This document shows positions 22,601 through 34,992 of a stretch of 64,000 nucleotides of DNA, in pieces. A model generated the notes under the pieces. That model was not told where the DNA came from. It made no database searches and was given only the letters and a program-made list of their open reading frames with translations. Every line of letters starts with the position of its first letter. Positions within the stretch are counted from its first letter, which is position 1. The translations under genes were made by a program, and so were the position numbers. Where the stretch lies: positions 35,727,520-35,791,519 of the forward strand of contig OV884012.1 of assembly GCA_930367205.1 (NCBI GenBank), written 5' to 3'. Source of the DNA: Acanthosoma haemorrhoidale (lineage: Eukaryota > Arthropoda > Insecta > Hemiptera > Acanthosomatidae).

Positions 22601-25469
22601 ATCTTCTCCTCAGAAACAATAGAGAACAAAGTATTCATAAGAAAATCCTGAAATTCTCTTATTGGATATTATGGGGTAGTGGTTTTTTGTTTTTTCTTTC
22701 CATTCCTCATAACATGACCACATCAACCTAATTAAGTGAAGGATACTCCAAATTCGAATTCCTTTGTCGTCCACGTTGGAAGGTTGACTGAGAGTACTTA
22801 AAAATCGTGATATGCATTTAAAATTATAGTTAATGTCTAGGATATTCGATTGATGATTTTTCTTAGCATGAATAAGTTACATGGAAATGGAGGAACATGA
22901 AATACACTACACTATGGATGTAATGTCAAATGGCTAAATTATTTAAATATAAACTAAATCTTGACACAATTTTAAACCATAAAAGAGGCTATATGACTGC
23001 TTCAGCACAAAACGCTAGATTGAGAGTAAATATTCTTTTTGAATTGGTAGTTTCTGATTACATTACCCTATGCCCCCCCCCCAAAAAAACTAATGTTTAC
23101 ATTTTTTTCCCAGGATCTCTTTTTCATTTACAATTTTCAGCAATCTGTGAAACTCTTAATGGAATTAGTTTGGTATAAACATAAGGTATAATTTATAAGG
23201 TAATGCTTTTCAGCACCAGACTATGTTTTCTTCTAGATCCGCATGGGTTTCGTTCTAACTCTTTTTTTACGCCGAAATACATTTTAAAACACACAAACGA
23301 TAATACCTTCTATTTTTCTCAACCCTGCCCTATCCACCTCCATCCATGAGTTATAGCCTTTGCCTGTCAATGTTACGAAGTTGTTGATTGAAAACCTTTT
23401 TAGTCACCGTCGCAAACCGGTTTAAAAGCATCGGTTCACACTTGCTCAAAATTGTACATGCATATTGATCTGACATTTCAGCTGGGGAGTTTCAATTTAG
23501 TCTTCCTTTCTTAGACTTATGGGATACAATCGTACAAAAGTAACATTTGCCTTCCTCGGTAACCAAATTTCTTTTTATGGGTTCTCCCAATTTATCTAGT
23601 GGGTTAATTGATCAACTATTCACCTTGCCTACTAATATGCAATGTGGCACCAACCTCTGTGCCCATTCTCATTTGTTTCGTGTTTGCAGGATTCATTTTT
23701 GAACGTTCACATGTCGATATAATTTGGTGTACAGCAATAATAGCAAGCAAATACGATCGGTGAATTAAAAACTGTTCATCACTTCTATGATTCGCTTCTA
23801 TCACACTATCTATTACATCGTTTTATCTATTACACCAACCAGCGAAACCGATTTGATTATTTTATTTAAGTTTCTCAGATATCAGTTTCACATTGCAAAA
23901 ATGTGCAGATGGTTGCCTACGTCTAGAAACATGCGTATTGTGTATAGTTCAATCAATCATTCTGTTCTATAAAGCAATTATACACCAATTCAAAGAACAA
24001 CGAGATGAAAATCATCCAGCAATATATTTTGTTCAGTAGAAAATTGAAACGCCTGAAAAGTTTAAAAGGTGGAATGTTGCGCTTTTGTCGTATGACTGTA
24101 AAGGGATTCTTCTGGCAAACGTCCTAAATTGAGCGCAGCGTTTGTTTGGTAAATTGAAGAATGTGCTACCTTTGTGTAAGGTTGCTTTGATATTCTACCA
24201 ACACTAATGGAGTAAGTAATATTGACACCACATTTTTGAGACAAGATTATCTGGACGAATAGTAGACAATATGTTTTGAAATTCCTGTGGATGTTGTGGT
24301 GAGCCTAATGCTGCGTATCTTTGCCAAGATGAGCAACAATGGCACTCAGCCAGTATGGAGAAATCTCTGATCTCATTCATTCCGAATAAACATGTGAGGA
24401 TAGGTAAATTGTGTTACCACTCAAAATGGTGGCAGATTTGTGTGTGAAATAAAGACGAAATGGTGTCGAGGAGAAATATTTTCATTTATTTTAACAATGA
24501 TATAATTTTAGAGATCACTCTAGCTGTATAATGTTGCACTCGGTAAGTATTGCTAATATTTACTGATCGAACTGTCATCAGAAATACTTTAGAAGAGTCA
24601 TCGTGCGATGATACTCTTTTAAAACATGGACACAGGAAATTTGACCACATTTCCCCTTATTCGGATCCCCTGTGATTGATACTTCTGATTGTCACTCATC
24701 TACATATATTTCAAAGACAACAGGATATTTTTTAAAATACCACAGCTATTCCTTCAATTCTTGAATCCGGCGTTGATATTTTAAAAATTATATCAATTAT
24801 TTATTCCATAATTAATAATTATTAATAGATTATGAGACTCATTGATTCTTGACTTAAAAGCCCTATTCCTAATTTTTTTCGACTAATTTTGTGTATATCT
24901 ACTGTAAACTAAAATTTTTTTTTTTTCTAATATTCATAGTATGCAAGTTAAGTTAAAACCAAACAATATATATACATCTCTGTTCTCTATGTAAGTATTT
25001 TGAATATGCATAAAATTATTACTATTTGTAGCTTCCAACGACATTAAACATATGAAATACCTTTTGTAACTTATAAATCATAAATAGTTTTTGAACTGTT
25101 GATTAGAAATCTTAAAACTTAATAGATACTGATTTTTACACACTTCCGGTTATCGTATCTAAACCGTAACAGATGCAGGGGAGGTTGATGTTAAATATCC
25201 CTCTTAACTATCAATGAAAATATTGTCAAGTTGCTACCATGGAACACATACAAATCGACAGACAGACGAAATTAATCGCCGCATACATACATATATGTTT
25301 GAATAAAGATTTTTTCTTCGGTTTCGGCAATAAGCATGGTTGTGTTTGACTAGTACTAAGCACTTAATGAATTATAAATCAATCAAGACGGAAAAGTATA
25401 AATAAATCATGATATTTTTATATTGTCAATTGGTATCGTAAACAAAAATGCATAAATAAATTCTATAGC
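22601..25469. other. AT-rich stretch, weakly coding-like minus-strand piece
   Basis: Mostly featureless. Between about 23600 and 24470 the minus strand gives several open pieces (23616-23804, 24062-24244) in changing frames with balanced amino-acid composition, as in a decayed gene. I do not recognise the family. Confidence 0.25.
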
Positions 25470-25640
25470 GTACGATACTCCCTCCGAGATGACGCATGAC
25501 GGCGGACCGAATGCCAGGGGGGACGTGAGGAGGCGGAGTCGGAAATCCAGACGACAAATTTAAAACAACCTTAAACGGCCATCAAACATAGAGCTATTGC
25601 TAGCCAGGCCAAAATAGACCACGCTCTCTCATGAACCTTC
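25470..25640. other. CpG-richer short island
   Basis: An island with many CpGs (GCGTACG, GACGCATGACGGCGGACCG, GGAGGCGGAGTCGG) in AT-rich DNA. It could be a promoter or first exon, or a repeat fragment. No frame or motif supports a firmer call. Confidence 0.2.
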
Positions 25641-25729
25641 TTTTGTGTCCTGCATCTTCAGTTACTTCCAAAATATCTCTTTTTTATGTTCGATTTTGTT
25701 TTAATTTCACATCATTTTTGAAGATCCGA

Positions 25730-25917
25730 TTTTATGGGAAGTGAACGATATAACAGCTAAAGGATTACCATACTTCTAAGCAAATAAAATATATTTTTTT
25801 GTGAATTCTGCCAAACATTCAAAACATTGGAAGTGTTGTATCAACGTTATATAAATATACACGAAGACAGAAAACATCCAGTGTTCTCTCCGAATATTCA
25901 AAACGCGTTTTCATTTA
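25730..25917 (+). repeat. Dispersed repeat R4, copy 1
   Basis: Nearly identical to 27310-27483, about 1.6 kb downstream in the same orientation. Shared landmarks are GATATAACAGCTAAAGGATT, ACCATACTTCTAAGC, GTTGTATCAACGTTATATAA, ACATCCAGTGTTCTCTCCGA and ATATTCAAAACGC. It is non-coding. The high similarity suggests recent duplication or transposition. Confidence 0.8.
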
Positions 25918-26091
25918 ATAATACAATTTTAAACATCAGCCGAAATCTCGTACTAGACCTTTTCATTTATTAATAACATAGTCCTTTCCAGGGTTTCTAT
26001 GTTTTTTCTCGAAAAATATAGCGAATCCCTTACGGATGTTTTTGGAAATTCAATGACTCAATGAAAGTCTAAAAGTTTTTTTATTTATTTA

Positions 26092-26171
26092 TAACTTCTT
26101 TATTGTGCTAAAATTACAATCTGCCTTTTAGGCAATAAGTAACTGAGATAAATGCTCTCATTCATAGCATA
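26092..26171 (-). mobile_element. LINE 3' tail, very short copy
   Basis: On the minus strand this is the last ~80 bases of the abundant LINE: a GAGCATTTATCTCAGTTACT-like segment, TTGCCTAAAAGGCAGATTGT, then AATAAAG. It is extreme 5' truncation, common for LINEs. Confidence 0.85.
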
Positions 26172-26334
26172 AAAAGTAAAATAAATATCAGGCTTAGTGG
26201 TGTATCGAATTAAAGGTCGTAACGTTATGATTAATTATACTGGTCTTTTTTTTAAGCTTATTATATAAAAGGTGTTCGACTATTAAAAAAAAATTAATGA
26301 AAGTACGTCAGAAATGGAGTCAAACCCAACTGCA

Positions 26335-26511
26335 ACTGCAGTTTTTGTTTATCTCAATTCGTTTCCAAGAGTTCTCAAGGTTTTTTTTTTAAGACAAATA
26401 AATTTTATGCCATAAAAAACCGATTCTACCTACATTAACTCAATTTTCAACAATCATCGTTAAATTTCTTGTAAGGCTAGAGTAGGTTTTATTTTGAAAA
26501 TAACGATATAA
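26335..26511 (+). repeat. Dispersed repeat R3, copy 2, left part
   Basis: Matches 22310-22475 with few differences. It stops at the solo LTR beginning at 26517; its remaining part resumes at about 27509, after the LTR and repeat R4. The copy is thus split by nested insertions. Confidence 0.75.
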
Positions 26512-26516
26512 GTTCC

Positions 26517-27303
26517 TGTAGCGAGCGCTAACCATATATGTAAATTACCCTATACTCTGGTGCAACTAATGTATTATAATATAAATGCAAATCTTTGTAA
26601 ACTTCTTGTAATAAATCATAGAGAGCTCGGTAGTCGTCAAACAAGTAACAGAGGGTCGAAGGAAAGCAATAAAACCTGAGAGGGTAAGCCACCTGCCACT
26701 AATAAAATAGACCCAGGCAGACCTTCAGTCACTTTCCGGCGGTCATAAAATCTAAAAGCCATGCCAATAAACAGTTCTTTAGGGGACGAGGGGCACGTAC
26801 TCGGCGCAGGTGTGACATCATAAGCATACCCCGTTCAAGCTAGGCTCCTCCTTCCGGTAGGAAGGGGAAGTAATGTTTAAAACCAAGGGATTTTGCCCTG
26901 GAAAACCACTCTTTCTCCAGTCTCTGCATCTAGACAGCCACTATCACCCGGTCGCGATACTCCAGGGCCCTGGGGCCCTGGAATCTTCTACTAGTCTACT
27001 CTCTCTCTCTGCCACACCTCTGCGCCGTCCTTGTCTCACAGCCTCTAGCAGACCCTCTGACGACTTGTAACTATTACGCTGCCGATCTCCCACCCGAACT
27101 CTGAAAACTGGTCTTATTCTTTATGAACCTCTGAACCTCTTCTCCTGAACACAGTGTATTGTCGGGACACATCCCTATCAATAAAAATGGAGTCAGATAT
27201 TAACACCGACATGGAACATGGTTCATGTTATAAACTACAACAATCCGCACTTGTCACCAGGGCTAGAGTGATCAGGCACTCCCCTAGTGACGCCCCCCCG
27301 ACA
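26517..27303 (+). mobile_element. Solo LTR, family LTR1, with 5-bp target duplication
   Basis: A 787-bp unit starting TGTAGCGAGCGC and ending CCCCCCGACA, flanked by an exact 5-bp direct repeat GTTCC (26512-26516 and 27304-27308). Two other copies share its full length. It contains a GC palindrome-like CCAGGGCCCTGGGGCCCTGG at 26962-26981, and near the 3' end a block with CTGAACACAGTGTATTGTCG followed by AATAAAAATGG. No gag or pol adjoins, so it is a solo LTR left by recombination of a Ty3/Gypsy- or BEL-type element (a 5-bp duplication is compatible with either). Confidence 0.9.
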
Positions 27304-27309
27304 GTTCCT

Positions 27310-27483
27310 TTTATGGAAATTGAACTATGATATAACAGCTAAAGGATTACCATACTTCTAAGCCAAATATATTTTTTGTAAATTCTGACAAACATCCAAA
27401 CCATTGGACGTGTTGTATCAACGTTATATAAATATACATGAAGACAGAAAACATCCAGTGTTCTCTCCGAATATTCAAAACGC
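27310..27483 (+). repeat. Dispersed repeat R4, copy 2
   Basis: Second copy of the segment at 25730-25917, lying directly after the solo LTR and inside the interrupted R3 copy. Because R3 resumes just after it, R4 itself was probably inserted into R3 before the LTR arrived. Confidence 0.75.
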
Positions 27484-27508
27484 CCAATATCAAAAACTAA
27501 AATAATTA

Positions 27509-27605
27509 AATTCCTACCTTTCCACATAACAAATACCTGATCTTAGTAATGCATCATTCCTTCTCCACAGGTATTTGCAACAGCAACTATTAGATAGTCG
27601 ATCCT
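27509..27605 (+). repeat. Dispersed repeat R3, copy 2, right part
   Basis: Matches 22470-22570 (CACATAACAAATACCTGATC, CCTTCTCCACAGGTATTTGC, AACAGCAACTATTAGATAGT). It is the continuation of the R3 copy interrupted at 26511. Confidence 0.7.
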
Positions 27606-29432
27606 TAAATAAGCCATGCCTGAAGGACAGAGTACCAGAACGTGGATTTTCAGAATGTACTATAATTTATTCCTTTACATGTCCGTTCAACTTGTCATAT
27701 GCACCTCTGACAACAATTCCCCAGCTTCCAGGTGACATTGCTCATTATAAAAAACAAGGTGTTCAAGATTTTGAATAAACCATTGGAAACCTCATGAAAT
27801 GTAGTTTTTGATGGTTCAAATGAGTTATATTGCTTGTAGTTTTTCTAGTAGGTACTCGTATTTATGTAGGAGCCTAAAATGTTTTCTCATTCTCACTTGC
27901 ATTTCACATTAAATTTAAATCAGAATTGAAATGTTGAGTTATACCATTCAAAATCATTTAAAAAGAATGTTTTTAGTGTACTTTGACAGGTTCCAAAATT
28001 TTTTTCAGAAAAATCTGTTAACGTTTCTTCAATATTTGTAAAGCTTGTTATGCTACTGAATTTCCTGGAGGGCAATTTCGAAAAATTAATGTACTCGTCT
28101 CAATAGTGGACATTTAAATTTGATAAAATCAGGTTTAAATGGCAGAAAGCATGGATTTCTTGAAAAAAAATCTTGGCTATGTATGGAGATTACGCTTAGT
28201 GACACACGTTTCGATTTTGGACATAATATTTTTTAACACGAACACTCTCTACTAGTTACGAAAAATTGACCCATTTTCTAAGAAAACGACAATATAATTA
28301 AGAACTTAATAATTAATATGTTTGAAATTTCAATACCTTAGTAAAAAGTAAATACCTACCAAGATTTCACTTAATTTTGCAAGGGCTGCAATACATATTT
28401 AAATTAAAAGATATGTTACACATTCGCATATAAACATAAGTATGTAGGTTGATGAAGACTGCAAAACCCTGACAAAGTAACTAGTCCTATATATAGAAAG
28501 TAACTTACTTTTTCCTAGCTGATGGAGATTCTCTACGTTTGATTGTTTTAACTCGGGTGCCATTACCGAGTAAAAGGAAAAAAGTTGAAGGAGCCCAGCT
28601 ATCAATATTAATAGTGTATAAAATACAATAATGTAAAAGAATTAAAAGAAGATGGTCGTCTTACAAGACGGTAACGAATAAGTAAGAACATTAGGATTCT
28701 TTAGGCCCTGCAAGGAATATAGAGCGTCCTTTTTTACTGATACAGGGTGATTAACACTCCTCTAACAGGTCGGGAGCAAAAAGAAGTCTTGGGGGTTCCC
28801 ACAGTGTTCGAACCAATTACAGTCTGTCTCTTGTCCACTTGAAGAAAACCGGGTGAGTCGCGTATGCCAATCTCAGCGACGCTTGAGAAAAAAAAGATGA
28901 GACGTTTGCATGTGCTTTGACGTTTAGCAGTGTAGGCAGCCTTTCATCCTACACCGAAAGGAAGTTCCATATAGCACTCATTTCTCATGAATCTCCAATG
29001 CTGAACACATGTGGTCCTAGGACGAACTATCATCCTAGCCTCCGGCGATACGAAATCGTGTAGAAAAACGTCTATCTGCCAAACTTATTAATTCAATCTA
29101 GTTAGCGAAAGCGTTCAATAGTTAGGAAAAGTTCATTTTCTCTACGGGATATATAAAAAAACAAAAAAAACAATTGCGGCTTTAAATTTTTAATAAATGG
29201 AGGTTTTCTCCGAGTATGGAAACGTAGGAATAGAATGAAATCACCCTTCCCCCACTTTATGAAAAACAACCACAAACAAAAACTAGAAATTTATGTGCGT
29301 AAATAATATTGGAATGTTTTAGCAGTTTTGTGGACTTATATCACTTGTTATAGAGTCGCACGTGGTAGCAAGCCTAAGAAAAATAAATGGTAACATGGCT
29401 TAGATAGACAGAAAAATAATTTTATTAATGAA
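27606..29432. other. AT-rich stretch without recognisable features
   Basis: A 67-codon plus frame ends at 27778 and a 68-codon minus frame covers 28399-28605; neither looks like a known protein. Around 28740-29060 the composition is more balanced, without open frames of note. Confidence 0.45.
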
Positions 29433-29676
29433 TGCTCTCGCGCTCTTGGTCAGTCTCCACTGACTCGTATCTGGTGACACGGCTGACGGAGGAGTGTGTG
29501 GGACTTTCCAAGACTACCCTTCCTCTTTCGCATGCGAGGGAGGTGACAACCATGTGGATTTGGGAGGACTCTGGGCTGTTTGTAAATATTGTATGAATGA
29601 GCGAGTGAATGACAATTGTAAATATGGTATGAATGAGAACATTTATCTCAATTACTTATTGCCTAATATATAAATA
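29433..29676 (+). mobile_element. LINE 3' UTR copy
   Basis: Matches the 3' UTR of the abundant LINE, from GCTCTCGCGCTCTTGGTCAG through GCATGCGAGGGAGGTGACAA, TTTGTAAATATTGTATGAAT and TTATCTCAATTACTTATTGC. The terminal AGGCAGATTGTAATTTT-AATAAAG part is missing; instead the sequence runs into an inverted LTR2 copy at 29679. Confidence 0.85.
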
Positions 29677-29678
29677 GA

Positions 29679-30178
29679 TGTCGGGCTCAGGCTAACTATT
29701 GAGTATCCCCAAAGTGGGAAGGAGACGCCCACCGCGGGCTAGGGTCGCTACAACCTCTTAGCCGCCGTCCAGCGAGCGCCCAGAAAGAAATAAGGCGGGC
29801 GGACCTGTGGTCTTTCACCCTGGCTGCCAACCTAGTCGGCGGGCAGCTTTAATTTGCTTTGAGCTGTCTCCATAAGATCTTTAGAAGGTGTGTGCCCCGA
29901 CAATGCACTATGTTCAGATGAAGAGGTACAGGGTAGGTTTATAGGTAGTTTATGTGGTCTTGGAATGACCACGAATTCACATTCGGTATCTGAGGGTAGG
30001 CGAAATCCGTCCGGATCCCAAAGGCGAGTGTGAACCGGAGAGAGGCAGACTGGATTGCCATGGGAGACACTGCTAGGGAAATTTGCAGGGCCACGGCAAC
30101 CGTCGTCCGCGAGGGAGAGGTCTCCTACGGTCCAAGGATTCCGTCCCTCGGATTCACAAATGCAAAGCATATGATTTT
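29679..30178 (-). mobile_element. LTR2 partial copy, inverted
   Basis: On the minus strand it shows the 3' half of LTR2: a GTGTCTCCCATGGCAATCCA region, GGATCCGGACGGATTTCGCC, CCTCAGATACCGAATGTGAA, GAACATAGTGCATTGTCGGG, AAGATCTTATGGAG and a CCCGACA end at 29679. The 5' half is absent, so it is truncated at about 30178. A 112-codon frame on the minus strand here is a by-product of the LTR sequence, not a gene. Confidence 0.7.
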
Positions 30179-31166
30179 ACTTGTAGCGTTTATTTGATTC
30201 CATCAAACTAAAATAACAGTTTAATGTAAGCTTCAACACGACACGTACCTACACTCATATAATTCATATTTAACAACATCGGACAAAATATGCCCCCGGT
30301 TTGACTTTTACCGAATGTCTTGGAACCATCTTATACACAACAAACAAACCGAATATTAGGCCAATTGAAATCATTGACATGACGATGATAACCTTAATCC
30401 CAAACAAACAATTTACTACAACTATGGAAGCGTACACACATGGTCGGTTATACGGAATTGAAATTTGTACATCTGCCACTAAATCTGACAATGGTGATAT
30501 TCAATGATGGAGTTACTTTGAGAAATTAATTAAACAGAAATACCGTGCTTTTTTTAACCAACTAGACAACAAATTTGACACTAAAGTACAGACACATTCC
30601 GCTATTACGAAATTTTCTTAAAGACTAACCAGTTCATCAAGCAATGCACCTAGAAGTGCAGTCAAGATAGTGATAGTTAATTGCAGTCAAACAAGCCAAT
30701 TAGATTATTTTACAAATAGACTAAATACTCTTCCCTAACTACGATGTTCTAACAGTCTTTTCATTCTTTTCTCTCCATCTTAGTTTTTGTATAGATAAAA
30801 ATACACCAATATGCAATTACGACAAACAGTCAACTGTTCACCATACGAATAAAAAATTGTTATTTAAAATTTTAATTTTGACCCCAGTGCCCCCTGTTTG
30901 ATAAATGTAAGTAGTATTTTTCCAAAGAAGGCACCGGCACCCTGGATCGCTATCTAGTAGCCAGTGACAGGAGGGCAATCAGCTGGGGGTCAGCAGTGAG
31001 ATAGCCGACCTTTCTACTTCTTGTCTTATTACGTCACAAATCCACCCGCCTGTCTGTTTCCCTGTCACATGGTGTATGTCTGCATGCTTACTTTCATAAT
31101 ATTAGTAATAACTGAGACTTTTAACCTTTATTCCCAAGTCATATTTATTTTTAATTACTTTGATTT
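30179..31166. other. Stretch without recognisable features
   Basis: Overlapping open frames on both strands at 30270-30507 cannot both be real, and neither resembles a known protein. Nothing else is seen. Confidence 0.45.
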
Positions 31167-31724
31167 TATAAAACAGTTATATTGTCTTTTTCAAAACTTA
31201 TAACTTCTTCTTTAATGTAATAGAGCTTTCGACAGCTGTCATCTTCAGTTATCTCTACAATAAAATAAAAAGTCAAATGATAAAAACTTTTACATACTCA
31301 TATCGAGACAAACTAATGACTATTATTATACGTAACAATGGTTACTTATATGGAAATTGTCTTTCTGTTCTACTTGAATTAAAAATTCTTAAAATTCAAA
31401 CATACGAGACGTATGCAGTAAATAATTAAAATCCAAAAACAAAATTAAGAACTATCAAGTAATCATTAAAACCATCAAAAATTATTAAAAATTGTCAACA
31501 AGTTGTAATAAAATTATAAAAACCGACTTAAAACACCACTATGGCTACTATGACTAAACTACAAACTGTGGCTTCTCACCTAATTGGTTATGTGAGATAT
31601 ACACTTCATCTAAAACACTATCTATTGTCGAGATAACTGAAAATTACTGTTTAGAGCTGTCGAAAGCTCTATTATATTAAAGAAGAAGTTATAAGTTGTG
31701 GAAAGACAATAAAACTGTTTTATA
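31167..31724. mobile_element. MITE-like element with ~90-bp terminal inverted repeats
   Basis: The left arm (31167 to about 31258) and right arm (about 31635-31724) are inverted copies: TTATAAAACAGTTATATTGT, AACTTATAACTTCTTCTTTA, ATAGAGCTTTCGACAGCT and TTCAGTTATCTC each recur as reverse complements on the right. The arms match closely, with a small insertion. The 380-bp interior is AT-rich and non-coding. This is the structure of a non-autonomous DNA transposon. The exact ends are blurred by an AT-rich flank, and a TA or TTATA target duplication is possible. Confidence 0.8.
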
Positions 31725-34700
31725 ATTATATCATTACACAATCAGGCAGTAAATTTCATTAAATAAGATTTTGTTTTCTCCCACGAGAGCTGCATGGATA
31801 TACGCTGCAATGCCCTGTATATGCTGGTACAGGAAAGAAATACTAAGATTGGAAGTTAATGGAAAGTGTGGTAGATAGGTCTATTAGTTCATTGAAATTG
31901 CATTGTTTGTTTTTCTTTTTTGAATTCCATGAATTCAAATGCCTCAGTTGGGGGTGTAGAATCCGAGACTTTTGACATTTTCACGAATAATATAACGTGC
32001 CCTTGCTAAAATTCACCACAGTATTGAATAATAGAGAGAGATCAACCACAGCAGAAGTGACATTCCAATAAATCCATACAAAACAAATTGATAGCCTTGT
32101 CGTTTGGTTATCGACTCAATTAATAAACTTGGCGGCAGTATGGCCTGTATTTTCGTTAAGTGCGATTAAGGTGATTTAATAACAAACGGAGAATTTTATG
32201 ATAATCTCATTTTGAACGGATCATAAAATTCCATTGTCGATTTCCTTCGGAATGAAAGAAAAATATTAGTAGAAAATTACTAAGAAAATAACTGTTTATA
32301 CCATAAGGAAGGCTTTCAAAAAAAGTTCACGATATTTTATGCATCGAAACACAAATGATGATTTTATATATTTAATTTGAAAAAAAAAAATTAAAACCAC
32401 ATTGATTTGTAAAAATCTACAAAAATGTCTCGAAGGTATCTTCATTCAACAAGAGAAACACTTACAGCTCGACTTCCCACTTTTAACAGTAAATATGACA
32501 AGCATAGTAAATTAGAAGTCGCAAATACTTAAAAGATTTACACATCCAACGGTCATCAATTTTTTTAATTTTCATCAAAATATAAATTTATGTAATATAT
32601 ATAAATTGGCAGCCAGACCCTATCTAACGATTTCATGTGGAATGAATAATTGACAAACATCCAAACCATGACTTAATGGTGCTCAGTGCCAGATTTCAGA
32701 GAAATCACTGCTGTTAAAATTATTGTAATTCACTTATGCTTTTATCTATCACCAGAAGGGCCCGGTTTATTAAAAATATAAATTTAGGGTTTAAAGAATA
32801 AACTATTGTTATATGTTTGACCCTCCGAAATGGCGAATGTAATGGGTAATTATAATTAACATTAAGAAGTAGAGGTTTCCTAGATTTAGCAAGTTAGAAG
32901 GCATAAATTATCCCCAGATAGGTCAAGACCCTTTATTGGCCATCGTACAAGCCAGGACCTTTTGGATGGGCAACTAGCTTGGAGGTGTTAAGATCACGTT
33001 TTAGCTCAGTTCAATAGGAGGTAGTTTTGATGCCTAAAACTATAACTATACCTGACCCTGTCTGCCGGCAAAGGGGTAAGGATGAAGGTGGCTAAGCAGC
33101 TCATCTAGAGGGACCTTCGTTGTGGGCATTCTGCCCGGAGTGGATCTGGTGCTTGCTGTGCTGAGGACTGGTCTTGGGCAGTTCTCTTAAACGCTGAGGT
33201 CCGCGGATGTCAAGGGACTTGGTCTCTCATCTTGATCTTGAAACCATCTACGCTAGTTACGCTAGTAAGATAATCTTTAATCTTTCTATCATTTTATCCA
33301 TATTATTTAAATTCAATTAAAGTTAATATTTTTTTATTAAAACATTTTTCAATATTAGCAATAAAATACATTGCATATAAAATTCAATTTTATATAAATT
33401 AATCCATTCCATTTGATCAACACGTTAATTTATAAAGTTACGTAAGTTTATTAAGTTTTAGATTCCAATTGAAACTGTAGGAAATTATTTGAGTATTCTT
33501 GAGAAAAGTATAAATTGGTATAAATTCAATGTGCTTAGAATTTGAAAGAGGAATCAAATCTGTCAGTGGTTGAATAGTTTGATGGCATCTCTATAATTTA
33601 AATATTCTAATTATTCAACTAGAGCGAAACAGCGTCGGATTTGTGGGTAAGTCAGGTAAATGTATAAACGAATGTACGCGTTATATCCACAGAAGAGATG
33701 CATCCTTTATATATTGCCTCACAGTTTATGTATTCAAACACAACAGTTGTATATCGGATATATTAATGTGTCGATACAGAGAAGAATCCGACAATTTAAA
33801 TAAAAACCCTCCGACTGCCGAACGTAGTACAATGATGCCAGAACCAATACAAAAATTTGAAATATACAAAGAATACACAAGCCAATTCTAACAACATAGA
33901 CAACTCCGACAATCAAAGACACAAGCCCCTTTTACACAATGTTTTAATATTTTACCTACCAAGGCTCAGTTGCTGAAACGGGGTGAGTTGGAATCAGACA
34001 ACCTCATACACAAGATGGGCATGCGGGCTGTGGAAGTTCTCTGCAATCTGTTCTCCAGTACAGTCTTCCTCTGACTCTTGGGATATCTTCTGCTCTTTTA
34101 GAGATGTTGAAACGAGCCAGACCCTTAGTAGTACTTCCATTCGTGAACAAAGAGGATAAATTCACTGTAATACTAAACGAAGGTATAGAAAGAACAACCA
34201 CCAACCAGTAGATTTTTATTTTTAACAATTGAGATTTGTTTTGTTTTTTAAATTTATTCATCTACATGACTAGCGTCACAACCAGCGAATGTGCTGTAAA
34301 CCTAATAAAATGACATGTCTCATATGAAAACAAACGACATCCAGTGATACTATCAATTATTAACAACATTTTTTTAAACCAAAATTAATGATGTAGCGAT
34401 TAAAAGAACAATAGCAAGTGATATTACAGATAGGGGGGCTGACATCAAAGTCCGTTTATTAAATATTATTTCATAAATATCTTTTAGTTTTATTTACCTT
34501 ACTGTTGCGGGGTGTCACCAACCATCCGGGGAAATCATAACAATCTTAAATCGTTTTGGAGCAGTCTTGAAAAACCTTTGAAATCAGAGAAGGGTGTATT
34601 GTTAACTAAGTATTATTTCTGCATGATTGTTCAAAACTTTTCTTAAAATAAATTGTAGATTAGACAAAGTTAGCCGACTGCATTAGGCAACATTTTTTTT

Positions 34701-34992
34701 CTTCTTTGGTTTTCATGAATTAGTCACACACCAGAAAACCAACAGGATATCAAGTTTGTACACTGAACAGGATATCATGCAATCCAAAAATGTAGGCAAC
34801 AATAAGTTTTCTCATGAATATATACATACAACATGCTTGTACTACCATGTCAACATAAAAAAAATATAAAATATAGAAACATTTTAAATCGTCATATATT
34901 CAAACTTAGATCCTTCAAAATGACTTAAATATTACACAATTTTATTACTTAGTATTAAACTTAATACTAAAATTTCATCAGTAGATACTTTT
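31725..34992. other. AT-rich stretch with one GC-richer block
   Basis: No recognisable gene. 33050-33250 is richer in GC but has no frame or motif I know. A short perfect palindrome, ATATAAAATT-C-AATTTTATAT, lies at 33375-33395. Frames at 33643-33922 overlap on opposite strands. Confidence 0.4.

Noticed and set aside
29832..30170. A 112-codon minus-strand frame with Pro/Ser-rich product
   Set aside because: It lies wholly within the inverted LTR2 copy, and the corresponding sequence is not open in the other LTR2 copies.
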